Shown: positions 18,028 through 25,942 of the stretch, piece by piece
Layout of the letters: the number at the start of each line of letters is the position of its first letter
How positions within the stretch are numbered: position 1 is the first letter of the stretch
Source: an uncultured bacterium
Lineage (GTDB): Bacteria; Latescibacterota; UBA2968; UBA8231
Direction: 5' to 3'
Assembly: GCA_937942165.1 (NCBI GenBank)
Contig: CALDFW010000124.1
Location: 1-32,762 of the forward strand
Length of the DNA stretch: 32,762 nt
Made by a program: the position numbers and the translations under genes
The notes under the pieces: model-generated
The model's database searches: none
The model's input: the letters and a program-made list of their open reading frames with translations, nothing else
Told to the model about the DNA's origin: nothing

Positions 18028-19251
18028 ATGAATGTTCCAACGATTGGTCTGGTCGGGATGGGAGGGTTTGCCCGGACGCACAAGCGATATATACAAGCCG
18101 TAGAGGAAGCAGGTATTGGTCATCAGGTAGCTCAGGTTGCCATTCCATCAGATCAGGCGTTATTCGCCGACGAACTAGCTGAGTTAAAAGAGCGTGGAGT
18201 GCGCATTTTTTCCAGTCTGCGCGAGATGCTGGCCCGGTGCAGAGAGGAAATCGACGTTGTTTGTATTCCCACGGGTATTCCGCTGCATCGCTCTATGGCA
18301 ATTGCCGCGCTCGAAGCCGATTGTAACGTGCTGGTAGAGAAGCCCTCTGCTGGTAGTATTCAAGATGTCGATGCCATGCTTGCAGCTGAAGCGCGCAGTC
18401 GCGGTTTCTGTGCCGTTGGCTACCAGCATGCCTACAGTCCCGATTACCTGCGCGTGAAAGAATTTGTCTTATCTGGCCAACTGGGTCGCATTCAACAGGT
18501 TCGCTCATTCGGCTGCTGGCCGCGCGATCCGAGCTACTACGATCGCAACACTTGGGCGGGGAAACTCGCAGTGGGAGATACGTGGGTTCTCGATGGACCC
18601 CATAACAACGCCCTATCCCATGCGATCAATATCATGTGCATTATGGGTAGCATGGAGCCGGGGACCGCCCTGCAGCCCAGCTTCGTGCAGGCCGAGCTAT
18701 ATCGAGCTAATGCGATCGAAACAGCAGATACGGTGGCTCTGCGCGCCGACACAAATGAGGGGGTCGAAGTTTTTTTTGCCATGAGTCACTGCACGGAGGA
18801 AAATGTCGATCCCGTGTACGTAGTGCGCGGAGAAAGGGGAGAGATTGAGTTGGACTATGGTGGATCGGCTCGCGTTCGCCTTGTCGATGGAACGGAGCTG
18901 GAGTGGGCTAGCACAGAATCGGAGCCTCAGGTGCTGCAAAATGTGGTAAAAGCGGCTGCGGGACAGAGCGGGCTCTGCTGTCCGTTGGCCCTTACTCGAG
19001 CACAGACGCTGTGTGCCTGTGGCAGCTTTGAATCATCGCCGATTCGGACGTTGCCCGAGGAAGTTTGCCGTACGCAGGCTGGGGGGCAGCGCATAGTCGA
19101 TGGAATGAGCGGTCTTGTGCGGAGAGCCTGGAATGAGGGCAAGCTCTTTTCTGAACTCGGCGTAGGATGGGCCCTTCCAGGGGAGAAAATCGATCTGAAG
19201 GACTACGCCTACTTTCCTTCGTTTCGAAGGGAGATTGGATACACTGAGTAA
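18028..19251 (+). CDS. Gfo/Idh/MocA family oxidoreductase (second copy)
   Basis: A 407-aa NAD(P)-dependent sugar- or polyol-type oxidoreductase. The Rossmann motif is GLVGMGGFARTH (7-18), the active-site motif EKP is intact (104-106), and GYQHAYSP (131-138) leads into the substrate domain. I chose ATG 18028, which has AGGAAGG seven bases upstream, over the TTG two codons earlier. It is a distant paralogue of the enzyme at 6618-7694 and longer at the C-terminus, where several Cys residues lie (around 307-340). It probably works with the aldo/keto reductase on an imported sugar; the substrate is unknown. Confidence 0.92.
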   Translation: MNVPTIGLVGMGGFARTHKRYIQAVEEAGIGHQVAQVAIPSDQALFADELAELKERGVRIFSSLREMLARCREEIDVVCIPTGIPLHRSMAIAALEADCNVLVEKPSAGSIQDVDAMLAAEARSRGFCAVGYQHAYSPDYLRVKEFVLSGQLGRIQQVRSFGCWPRDPSYYDRNTWAGKLAVGDTWVLDGPHNNALSHAINIMCIMGSMEPGTALQPSFVQAELYRANAIETADTVALRADTNEGVEVFFAMSHCTEENVDPVYVVRGERGEIELDYGGSARVRLVDGTELEWASTESEPQVLQNVVKAAAGQSGLCCPLALTRAQTLCACGSFESSPIRTLPEEVCRTQAGGQRIVDGMSGLVRRAWNEGKLFSELGVGWALPGEKIDLKDYAYFPSFRREIGYTE

Positions 19252-19275
19252 AGGGCGGAGTAGGAGGTAGGCAAT

Positions 19276-20937
19276 CTACCAGGTAGGACAAACACCCAGC
19301 TGAGGATGGGCCTGTTGGCGGTTGATATCGCTGATCCGGATGCCGCTTTCGCCGTAGTTTATGACGGCCATATTGGCACGCCCCACTTTCGATTCGGTCA
19401 AATCTGCAGTGCTGTTTAGAAGTTTTTCTCCGGTTACAACCTTCACGGCGAGGAGGTCGAATAGCGCTTCGATTAGCGTGCGGCGTCTCACGCGTATTTC
19501 GTTTGACTTGTGGCTCTGAGCGTGCTGTTTGAGCACTTGTTTTTGCTGGATGTAATTGGTGTTGTGCGATGCTGTGAGGACTTCTGCTGTGGTAAGGCCC
19601 CAGCCCATTTGTGGGGTTTCCTGCAAGAAGTAGTTCTCCGCGCGCATTTTAAGTGCGACTTGTTGGACATCTTCAAAAAATTGAGGATACATACGCAGCA
19701 GATTTGCGCTGGTAATTTTGAGGAGTTTGCCGTCGAGGATTGCGCGCTGGATTCGAGGGACCATGACCAGAGAGAGGCCCTGCTCTTCTGCTTGGTCTAG
19801 GAGCGAACCAACCACGGGATCGCGGAGCTTCTTTGCCAATTGTCGCTCTATGCTCAGGCGATCTTCTGGAATGATCTGAAGGCCGAGATTGTTTTCCAGG
19901 TGATCCAACGTGATGAGATGGGTCAGCGAGTTTAACCGATCCTCAGCAGAGGGGACGGCTTTCGTTTGCTCCTCACTCTCGTCTTCTGCTATGGGTTCGT
20001 CTTGCTGGTCTTTTCGTCCCTGTTTTCTCTGACTAAACCGTTCTCGTGCTCGCTTTTTGCGCTCTTCTATCCTGCGCTCTCGCTCTTTTAAATTGATTGT
20101 CCGATCCGCAGCGGACGGTGAGTTTCGACGGGTCTCTTCTGGTCCATCTTTCGCAGTAGCTTCTTCTTTCGGATTTTTATCCTCTTGGTCAGTTTCATCC
20201 TCAACGGGAAAGAGTGAATCCCCGTCTTCTTCAGAGCCGTATTCATCTTCTTCGACGGGCCATAGATCGTCCGTTTTATCGGGCGACTCTCCGTCGTTAC
20301 GGTCCTGCTTGGACTTTTCTCTTTTCCCAATGGCGCTCTCTTTGCGCTCGCCTTTGGTGGGTACAAATCCGGCCGTTTCCTCTCCGTCGTTACGGTCCTG
20401 CTTGGACTTTTCTCTTTTCCCAATGGCACTCTCTTTGCGCTCACCTTCGGTAGGGACAAACTCAGGCGTCTCTTCGCGATGGTGTCCGACGGATGGGGTA
20501 AACCCCGGCGTTTCCTCTGGGATGGGGTCTTCTGGTCGGTGAGGCCTGGACTCTGATGGTTCGAGCGATCGTTGGGAAAGCGAACTGCGGGAAGAAGTCG
20601 TCGAAGGATACTCGTCCTCAGTGCCGAATAGATCATCCGATGTATCCCCTTCAGAAAAGAGATCCTCTTCGCCGAAGGGGGCGTCGTCTTCCTGCGCCAG
20701 ATCTACACCCGACTCGGATTCGTTTTGTCCCAGCAGCGCGTCGATTCGATTCGCCATTGAAACTTCGACGTAAGGACGCGCAGTCAACAGTGCGCGTCTG
20801 GCCAAATCGCTCAACGGTTCGCCATCCTCAAAGGGGGGCAAGAGCTGGCCACACCATGCTTGCATGAGAAATTGCTTCTCTTCGCGCTGGATATCGTGGA
20901 GGCGCTTTTTTGAGTGAGGCGAGGCGTCGTCGTTCAT
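19276..20937 (-). CDS. large charged protein with a tandem duplication, unknown function
   Basis: I do not recognise this 553-aa protein. It has an N-terminal helical part (~1-70), a long low-complexity region (~72-330) rich in Glu, Asp, Ser, Lys and Pro, and a well-ordered-looking C-terminal domain (~330-553) with mixed helices and no known catalytic motif. Residues 156-186 and 187-217 are a 31-residue tandem repeat, with a third partial ETPGFTP start at 142. A basic helix (~283-308) suggests nucleic-acid or protein contact. No signal or membrane segment is seen, so it is cytoplasmic. Its start overlaps the upstream gene's stop by one base (TGATG), so the two are coupled. It converges on the oxidoreductase gene 24 bases away. 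Confidence 0.8.
   Translation of the reverse strand: MNDDASPHSKKRLHDIQREEKQFLMQAWCGQLLPPFEDGEPLSDLARRALLTARPYVEVSMANRIDALLGQNESESGVDLAQEDDAPFGEEDLFSEGDTSDDLFGTEDEYPSTTSSRSSLSQRSLEPSESRPHRPEDPIPEETPGFTPSVGHHREETPEFVPTEGERKESAIGKREKSKQDRNDGEETAGFVPTKGERKESAIGKREKSKQDRNDGESPDKTDDLWPVEEDEYGSEEDGDSLFPVEDETDQEDKNPKEEATAKDGPEETRRNSPSAADRTINLKERERRIEERKKRARERFSQRKQGRKDQQDEPIAEDESEEQTKAVPSAEDRLNSLTHLITLDHLENNLGLQIIPEDRLSIERQLAKKLRDPVVGSLLDQAEEQGLSLVMVPRIQRAILDGKLLKITSANLLRMYPQFFEDVQQVALKMRAENYFLQETPQMGWGLTTAEVLTASHNTNYIQQKQVLKQHAQSHKSNEIRVRRRTLIEALFDLLAVKVVTGEKLLNSTADLTESKVGRANMAVINYGESGIRISDINRQQAHPQLGVCPTW
20287..20472. repeat. two-copy in-frame tandem repeat of 93 bp
   Basis: Copies at 20287-20379 and 20380-20472. 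About the first 65 bases of each (plus-strand order) are almost identical; the last ~28 have diverged more. The period is exactly 31 codons, so the reading frame is kept. The high identity indicates a recent duplication by slippage or unequal recombination. Confidence 0.9.
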
Positions 20938-21932
20938 CAGGGAATTAACGTTGGGTAAACGCCGGGCCAGAGGCGGCGGGACGTGCGCCAGCGGGGCAGG
21001 CCCACTTTGCCGTGAATGGCAATCTTCCGATCCTTCTGAACGGTGTAGACGCTGTGGTGAACGCCCATTCCCTTATCGTACTGGGTCGTAGTGCAGGAGT
21101 TGCAATTTTGCTCGAATAGGTGCTCCTGCAAGGCCTCTCCGCATATGATGCGGTCGTATATGTCTTCTAACGCACTTTTTTGCACGCTGGAGCTGCTGGG
21201 AAGGGACCAGGTTCGAGCATAATTTGAGAGTCGTTTTTCTGGGCTGCGAAGCGTGCAGTTGAGATAATCAATCTCACAGAGCACCCATTGGGATCTCTCC
21301 AGCGGCTCTGAGTAAAATGATTGCTCCTCATACCAGTTGGGCACGCTGCGTCGCTTGTAAAAATAAGCGTCAAAGCGGAGGCGGAGGTTTTCTATACTAC
21401 AGGGTAAACGCCCGTTTTCTCCGTCGCCTAACTCTTTGTGACGCATTAGAATAAGAGTTGAGGAGAACATCTTTTGTAGCGCGGGTAAATCACAGGCCTC
21501 CAGCGCGCTTGCCACATCCGTAAGCAGAAAGAGCCGGTCCAAAAACTCATCGAGTTCTCTATTGTGTCTGTCCGATTCTTCCGGAGAGAACACGCACCCG
21601 ATAATCGTTTCGAGCTGCTCGGGGGGGATAAAGCGCTCCATAAAGATCCACCGCGCTCGGTCTCGATTGGAAAGAGTGGCTATTTCAGGCGTTGGACCGT
21701 CAAAACGAACGGGGGTGCGGACGGGCGGTTTCGCAGGTCCGAGTTCTCTGTCGAGAGGCTCGTCAGTCTCTTGGCTGCGGTGCGATGGGCTGGGCGTATG
21801 AAAGGAGACGCCTTGGTCTATGAGCGGTTTGAGGTGTTGCCCCAATTCTTGGGCCAGCTGCTCGTCCTCAAGAGGACCGAATTGTCCATTTTCGAGGTCT
21901 ATAATAGCCTGAGCGAGTTCGTCTCGATTCAC
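20937..21932 (-). CDS. conserved-looking cytoplasmic protein of unknown function
   Basis: I do not recognise this 331-aa protein. Residues ~1-40 are helical and acidic, ~42-75 form a Pro/Ser-rich linker, and ~85-331 look globular. A run of Cys residues (at about 144, 177, 219, 226, 264, 276 and 279) includes a Cys-x2-Cys pair in NCNSCTT that could bind metal. No signal or membrane helix is present. The start is GTG at 21932, the first plausible start after an in-frame stop. It is the first gene of a two-gene minus unit with the 553-aa protein and shares an AT-rich divergent promoter region with the STAS-GHKL gene, which suggests related function. Confidence 0.78.
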   Translation of the reverse strand: MNRDELAQAIIDLENGQFGPLEDEQLAQELGQHLKPLIDQGVSFHTPSPSHRSQETDEPLDRELGPAKPPVRTPVRFDGPTPEIATLSNRDRARWIFMERFIPPEQLETIIGCVFSPEESDRHNRELDEFLDRLFLLTDVASALEACDLPALQKMFSSTLILMRHKELGDGENGRLPCSIENLRLRFDAYFYKRRSVPNWYEEQSFYSEPLERSQWVLCEIDYLNCTLRSPEKRLSNYARTWSLPSSSSVQKSALEDIYDRIICGEALQEHLFEQNCNSCTTTQYDKGMGVHHSVYTVQKDRKIAIHGKVGLPRWRTSRRLWPGVYPTLIP

Positions 21933-22003
21933 AGCCAGTTCACATTAGCGTTGAGGAGGGATAGAGATTTGTCACGCGCTATGGCATGCGTTAGTTTATT
22001 CGC

Positions 22004-22035
22004 TTTAACTAATTAAAAACAACGCTATAAGTCAA
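22004..22035. promoter_or_regulatory. AT-rich divergent promoter region
   Basis: Plus strand: TTTAAC (22004-22009), 16 bases, TATAAG (22026-22031), a plausible promoter for the GTG at 22054. Minus strand: TTGACT at 22030-22035 is a good -35, but the matching -10 near 22006-22012 is poor. The opposed elements overlap, so transcription of the two units could interfere. Confidence 0.4.
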
Positions 22036-22053
22036 TATATTGAGTGTTCTACT

Positions 22054-22929
22054 GTGCAATTAGCCGTCAAAAACTCAAATTTAAATCCGCGTGTGGTCGA
22101 TGAGTTATTATCGGAATTCCTGAGTGGGATTCACGCTTCTACCGACCGCGCTGAAGTCGTGATAGACCTCGGTGCGCTGCGCTTTATTGACCCGTATGGA
22201 CTCGTAGCGCTGTGCCTTATGGGGCGATATGCGCGGACGGTCGTCCCGCGGGTTTGTTACCGCGTGCCGCCGGCCGTGCCGCTGCGCAGGTATTTAGGGC
22301 GGGTGCGCTTTGACCAAGCCCTAGAAGGTATTGAGTTAGAGGGCCCCGAGTTACTGGTCGATCAGGATCGCGAAAAGGTCGATAGTGAGTCGCTCTTGGA
22401 GCTGACTCGGATTCAGGCCCAGGCGGACGTTGAATCGCTGCTGGGACATATTGGTCTGCGCGTAGAGGCTATCCTGGCAGAAGAGTTGCTATATACTGCC
22501 GTGGAGATAAATCAGTTTAAAAACGTAATTGCCGAACTGTGTCATAACATACTGGATCACAGTATGAATTGGGGCTACGTAACGGCCCAGCGCTACATGG
22601 ATCCACGCTTGCGGAAAAAGTATGTAGTCATCGGCGTTGGAGATCTCGGCATCGGCATAAAAAAGAGCCTATCACAGCGCCACGACGTATCCGATTGGAC
22701 GCACGGTGCCGCTATTAAAAACTCGCTAAAGCAAAACTTTTCACGGGATGATAACCGCGGCCTCGGTCTGTATATCGTCAACCAGATATGCAATCGCTAT
22801 AGGGGTAGTTTGCACATGAGGACAGGGGATACGCGGCTTTATATACGCGGTCGAAATCAGTCAGAACATCCCTCCGTGCACTTTCCCGGAACTCAAGTAG
22901 CGATCGCACTCTACCAGCGCGATACATAG
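22054..22929 (+). CDS. STAS-GHKL fusion ATPase (anti-sigma/switch-type)
   Basis: The N-terminal part (~1-95) resembles a STAS domain (the VVIDLGALRFIDPYGL core at 35-50). A linker is followed by a GHKL ATP-binding domain with N-box Glu161/Asn165 (ELCHNILDH), G1 box GDLGIG (196-201), G2 box RGLGLYI (235-241) and a final Gly-Thr (279-280). No phosphoacceptor histidine domain is present, so it is not a standard histidine kinase; it is closer to serine kinases of partner-switching systems or to structural GHKL ATPases. The STAS site usually reading Asp-Ser-Ser-Gly here reads Asp-Pro-Tyr-Gly, so it lacks the phosphorylatable Ser/Thr. It starts with GTG (22054). A 49-aa membrane protein follows nine bases later. 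Confidence 0.82.
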   Translation: MQLAVKNSNLNPRVVDELLSEFLSGIHASTDRAEVVIDLGALRFIDPYGLVALCLMGRYARTVVPRVCYRVPPAVPLRRYLGRVRFDQALEGIELEGPELLVDQDREKVDSESLLELTRIQAQADVESLLGHIGLRVEAILAEELLYTAVEINQFKNVIAELCHNILDHSMNWGYVTAQRYMDPRLRKKYVVIGVGDLGIGIKKSLSQRHDVSDWTHGAAIKNSLKQNFSRDDNRGLGLYIVNQICNRYRGSLHMRTGDTRLYIRGRNQSEHPSVHFPGTQVAIALYQRDT

Positions 22930-22938
22930 GATTTTGCC

Positions 22939-23088
22939 GTGTTTGGTCAGCGCCACAAACCGCCGAAGCCACCCGGCTATGAGCCTTTTCTCATGGTGCT
23001 GTTTGCCGTGCTGATCGCTCTGCTCTTGACGGTCGGATATGGCGCGCTGATGGCGCTGAGCGAGCGAGCAAGCCAACCCCTCTACTAA
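22939..23088 (+). CDS. small single-pass membrane protein
   Basis: A 49-codon reading frame begins with GTG nine bases after the STAS-GHKL stop and ends with TAA at 23086-23088. A basic, proline-rich head (residues 2-16) leads into one clear membrane helix (about 17-40, ending in GYGALMAL) and a short polar tail. The positive-inside rule puts the N-terminus in the cytoplasm. An AGG lies about nine bases upstream of the start. No family is recognised; the spacing suggests cotranslation with the ATPase and possibly membrane recruitment of it. Confidence 0.65.
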   Translation: MFGQRHKPPKPPGYEPFLMVLFAVLIALLLTVGYGALMALSERASQPLY

Positions 23089-23156
23089 CCCCACATATTG
23101 ATGTGCTGGATTTCGCCTCTTCTCTATTTTGTGTAGTGGGTATCCTCAAAAGTAGC

Positions 23157-23185
23157 TTGACAGTTTGTTCTATCCCGCCTAAGCT
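23157..23185 (+). promoter_or_regulatory. candidate internal promoter before the STAS/wHTH-NurA-HerA unit
   Basis: A perfect TTGACA (23157-23162) is followed after 17 bases by TAAGCT (23180-23185), a poor -10. AGCTTA (23182-23187) and a TAAGCT about 16 bases later form short inverted arms that could be an operator. The gap 23089-23298 otherwise shows no gene. Confidence 0.4.
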
Positions 23186-23298
23186 TATTTAATTGAATCT
23201 ATTTAAGCTGCTCTTTGAGGCGAGTAGGGCCGATGCCTTATGCGCTGAGGGTTATCCTATGGGAACCAGCTTATGTCACTCCATTCAGGATAGGGTCC

Positions 23299-23892
23299 AT
23301 GCAAGAAGCGCCAGAGCATCCGGTGAACGCGTGCCAGATTCATCGCGGAGTGCCTTTTGTCTTCCAAGCGGAACAGGGCATTTTGAGCGGGCGTCCGAAG
23401 GGGGCTGCGCTGCTTGAAGCGCTCATGGCTCACTTACAGCTGTGCCAAGACAATACGGCGATCGCCTTGGATTTTGAACAGGTGCAGTTTGTCGATGTGT
23501 CGTGTGCTGATGAGATGCTTAACAAACTGCTGCTGCGTCTGCGCAGCGGAGAGCTGAAGAATCGCTTTGTGTTTATCGTCTCGGCCAATGCCTCTGTGCG
23601 AGAGACGGTTGAAGCGGTCCTTCAACTGCGCGATTTAGCCGTGTTGGCAGAGGATGGAGAGGGACAGGTTGAACTGCTGGGTGCGCTCAAGACACCCATG
23701 CGGGAGGCGCTGGACGTCTTGCTAGAGCGAAAATGCGCCACTTCTGCCGAAGTGTCAGAGCAGATCGATAAAAACGTCAATATCGTATGCAACCGACTCA
23801 ATGCCTTACAGCGACTCGGGTTGGTGTGCCGATTGCGCGACGGTTCCGTCGTGGGAGGGGGACGACAATACTTCTATGTATCAATTCTCTAA
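23299..23892 (+). CDS. STAS-like (DUF4325-type) protein with C-terminal winged helix
   Basis: The first ~130 residues resemble a DUF4325/STAS-like alpha-beta domain, with the core LDFEQVQFVDVSCADEML at about 57-74; Ser68 sits where the STAS phosphoacceptor serine would be. Residues ~133-197 look like a winged helix (ALDVLLERKCATSAEVSEQI, a recognition helix NIVCNRLNALQRLG, then a beta wing). So it may be a DNA-binding switch protein controlled by the GHKL ATPase upstream; this partnership is inference. I chose ATG 23299, which has AGGA eight bases upstream; the frame is open to a TTG at 23215. The next gene starts 17 bases inside its 3' end. Confidence 0.75.
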   Translation: MQEAPEHPVNACQIHRGVPFVFQAEQGILSGRPKGAALLEALMAHLQLCQDNTAIALDFEQVQFVDVSCADEMLNKLLLRLRSGELKNRFVFIVSANASVRETVEAVLQLRDLAVLAEDGEGQVELLGALKTPMREALDVLLERKCATSAEVSEQIDKNVNIVCNRLNALQRLGLVCRLRDGSVVGGGRQYFYVSIL

Positions 23893-24562
23893 ACGTCAGT
23901 TCTTCTGGGTGTGCACCTTGGTATTTTGCGCTGGGCTCGCAGTGGCACAGCAGCTGCGCGAGGGCACGCTGCGGGTGCAAGAAAGCGTGGAAAACATGCG
24001 CGACGCCCCTAACGGACGCAAGTTTGGCACGCTCTTAGAGGGCACTGAAATCGAAGAAATTTCTCGGGACGGAAAGTGGGTTCGCTTTCGCATCGAGGGG
24101 TGGATATGGGGCCCCTCGTTGGAGGGCTTTGTCGAGGAGCGGCCGCGGGAAGAAGCCGCCGCAGCCGAGCCCGCTCCCCGCCTGCCCTTACAGGATGCAA
24201 TGCCCCGCGCCAAACGGCTAGTAAACGAACAATACGGCACGTTCTATGGGCTGCATATAGACGCCGACTTGGAGCTGCTGCGCATCCGACTGCGAGTCGG
24301 AGACATTGGACAGGAGCGTTTGCGCGCTCGGCAGCGAGTCGTCATGAAAGCGATATGGGATTTGGTTGGTGACGAACTGGACAAGCCTATCACTCGCGTG
24401 CGCATAGAGACGAATCGGGCAGATGGCAGCGGTGCCGTTGGGACGATATTTGCCGAATGTCCCGTAGAGACGCTGGAAGTTGAAGAACTGTCCGAGGAGG
24501 AGTGGGCCCGCACCGTGCGCATTTCTGATGACGGAGGCCAATCGTGGGTAGACGAGCCTTAG
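23876..24562 (+). CDS. exported SH3-domain protein of unknown function
   Basis: A 228-aa protein with a signal peptide (about 1-25, hydrophobic core FFWVCTLVFCAGLA) and a bacterial SH3 domain (~28-85: initial LREGTLRVQE, NMRDAPNG, and GKWVRFRIEGWIWG at the end). The C-terminal half (~110-228) is a mixed alpha/beta region without a recognised motif. The ATG at 23876 overlaps the previous gene by 17 bases; earlier in-frame starts would put about 25 polar residues before the signal peptide. Finding an exported protein between a STAS/wHTH gene and nurA is odd, as NurA and HerA are cytoplasmic. It may be an independent passenger of the operon. Confidence 0.8.
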   Translation: MYQFSKRQFFWVCTLVFCAGLAVAQQLREGTLRVQESVENMRDAPNGRKFGTLLEGTEIEEISRDGKWVRFRIEGWIWGPSLEGFVEERPREEAAAAEPAPRLPLQDAMPRAKRLVNEQYGTFYGLHIDADLELLRIRLRVGDIGQERLRARQRVVMKAIWDLVGDELDKPITRVRIETNRADGSGAVGTIFAECPVETLEVEELSEEEWARTVRISDDGGQSWVDEP

Positions 24563-24652
24563 TCTATGCTGGTTCCGCGGAGAAAGCGCCACGGTATCGG
24601 ACGCGGTCGTTCCCGAGTTCTGAGAAAAGCTGTAGGGGGAAAGAAGGGGGCG

Positions 24653-25885
24653 ATGCTTGATCTATTTGCCGTAAAAAATCAAATCGATGAGATGGTCGCC
24701 GATGAATGCAGGGCGCAGGAAGACTTCCGCGAGAAGTTGGAAATGGCCGTGCAGGCGTATCGAGGCTGGCAGGCTGATTGGCAGACACTTGCTGAGAAGA
24801 TCGCCCGTTCGCGAACCTCTTGGCTCATGCCGGGCATCGTTGAAGGTCTCGACGTAACTCCGACCTGTCTACAGCGCCCGGAAAAGATCAGCATTGCGGC
24901 GACGGACGGATCGCAGATTTTCCCCGATCGACATGAGATTTCCTCCTGCTTCCTCATTAATATCGGCTATATCTTGCTCCACTACGGCACGGGCGAAAAA
25001 CCGCTGATGAGCAGCAAGCCCACCCTGTACTACCGCGAAGAAGAAATCTTTGAAGAGTGGGACGGCCGTCGAGTATTCGTCAATCGCGAGCTAGTGGGGA
25101 CCAAGCGCGGCCTGATGGAATTCAGCGAGCTGGCGGCTCTGTCACTGGCCGCGCAGGAGGCCGGCCACAGCGTGCTAGCCTGTTCGGACGGCACGCTCAT
25201 CCAGTGGAGTCTCGAGGGGAAACCGCACGATTTTAAAGACTATGTGCTCGGAGAGACCATGCGCGACTTTGACGCACTTGAAAAGGCGGGTCTGCCCGTG
25301 TGTGGCTACATCAGTCATCCGGGCAGTCAGGATGTGATCAACGCGCTGAAGCTGGGTCTCTGTCCGCAGGATACGGCTGACTGCGATCGCTGCCCGTGGC
25401 GACCGGAAAACCAGCTCGGTTGTTCGTCCGAAGAAAAGGAGGTGCTGCAGGCGCAGCTGTGGAACGGACGCGTGCCCTGTAGTCCACTCGATGGTATCAG
25501 TGATGCCGTGCTGATGCGACAGATCTTAAAGCCGGGTCAGCGCTCACCGGTGTTCCGCTCTTCGTCAAAAATACTCGAGTCCTACGGGCGGCACTGGATT
25601 CACTTTTTCTACGTGCACGTGGGCCAAGAAATTGGCCGCGTGGAGGTCCCCGAGTGGGTAGCGCAGGACGAGAGTATGCTCGAATTGGTGCACGCCTGCA
25701 TTTGCGATCAGGCCGAAAAGGGTCAGGGTTATCCAGTGGCCCTGTCCGAAGCGCATGAACGGGCGGTGGTCCGCAGTGCCGACCGAGAGTCGTTTTACCG
25801 TTTTTTGCGCGATACGTACGTCAAGAACGATATGCGTGCCCACATTTCAACAAAGAGTTTTAAAAAGCGCCATGTCGGTATATAA
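24653..25885 (+). CDS. nurA: NurA-family nuclease
   Basis: NurA is a Mn-dependent 5'-3' exonuclease/endonuclease that pairs with the HerA translocase to resect DNA ends. The motifs fit: ATDGSQ with metal-binding Asp85, CSDGTLIQW with Asp179, YISHPGS (about 219-225), a late YPVALSEAHERAV with His368, and a basic C-terminal tail with Lys401/Lys404. An insert with four cysteines (Cys237, Cys244, Cys247, Cys257) could bind zinc or an iron-sulfur cluster. I chose the ATG at 24653 (410 aa), where the sequence begins to look like NurA; an ATG at 24566 would add a 29-residue Arg/Lys-rich tail and cannot be excluded. The HerA partner is two genes downstream. Confidence 0.88.
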   Translation: MLDLFAVKNQIDEMVADECRAQEDFREKLEMAVQAYRGWQADWQTLAEKIARSRTSWLMPGIVEGLDVTPTCLQRPEKISIAATDGSQIFPDRHEISSCFLINIGYILLHYGTGEKPLMSSKPTLYYREEEIFEEWDGRRVFVNRELVGTKRGLMEFSELAALSLAAQEAGHSVLACSDGTLIQWSLEGKPHDFKDYVLGETMRDFDALEKAGLPVCGYISHPGSQDVINALKLGLCPQDTADCDRCPWRPENQLGCSSEEKEVLQAQLWNGRVPCSPLDGISDAVLMRQILKPGQRSPVFRSSSKILESYGRHWIHFFYVHVGQEIGRVEVPEWVAQDESMLELVHACICDQAEKGQGYPVALSEAHERAVVRSADRESFYRFLRDTYVKNDMRAHISTKSFKKRHVGI

Positions 25886-25942
25886 ATTTTTTTTTGCTGC
25901 CCTTCACAGCGCGCGGACTGAGGCTAAATTGGGAGGTCATAG

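Noticed and set aside
19266-19280. GGTAG/CTACC hairpin between convergent genes as a terminator
   Set aside because: Only 5-bp arms, no T-tract, and it overlaps the stop codon of the 553-aa gene.
21564-22016. Long plus-strand frame antisense to the 331-aa protein
   Set aside because: It lies almost entirely within the coding region on the other strand and has shadow-like composition; a 15-codon TTG frame at its end with an AGGAGGG upstream was noted but is too short to support.
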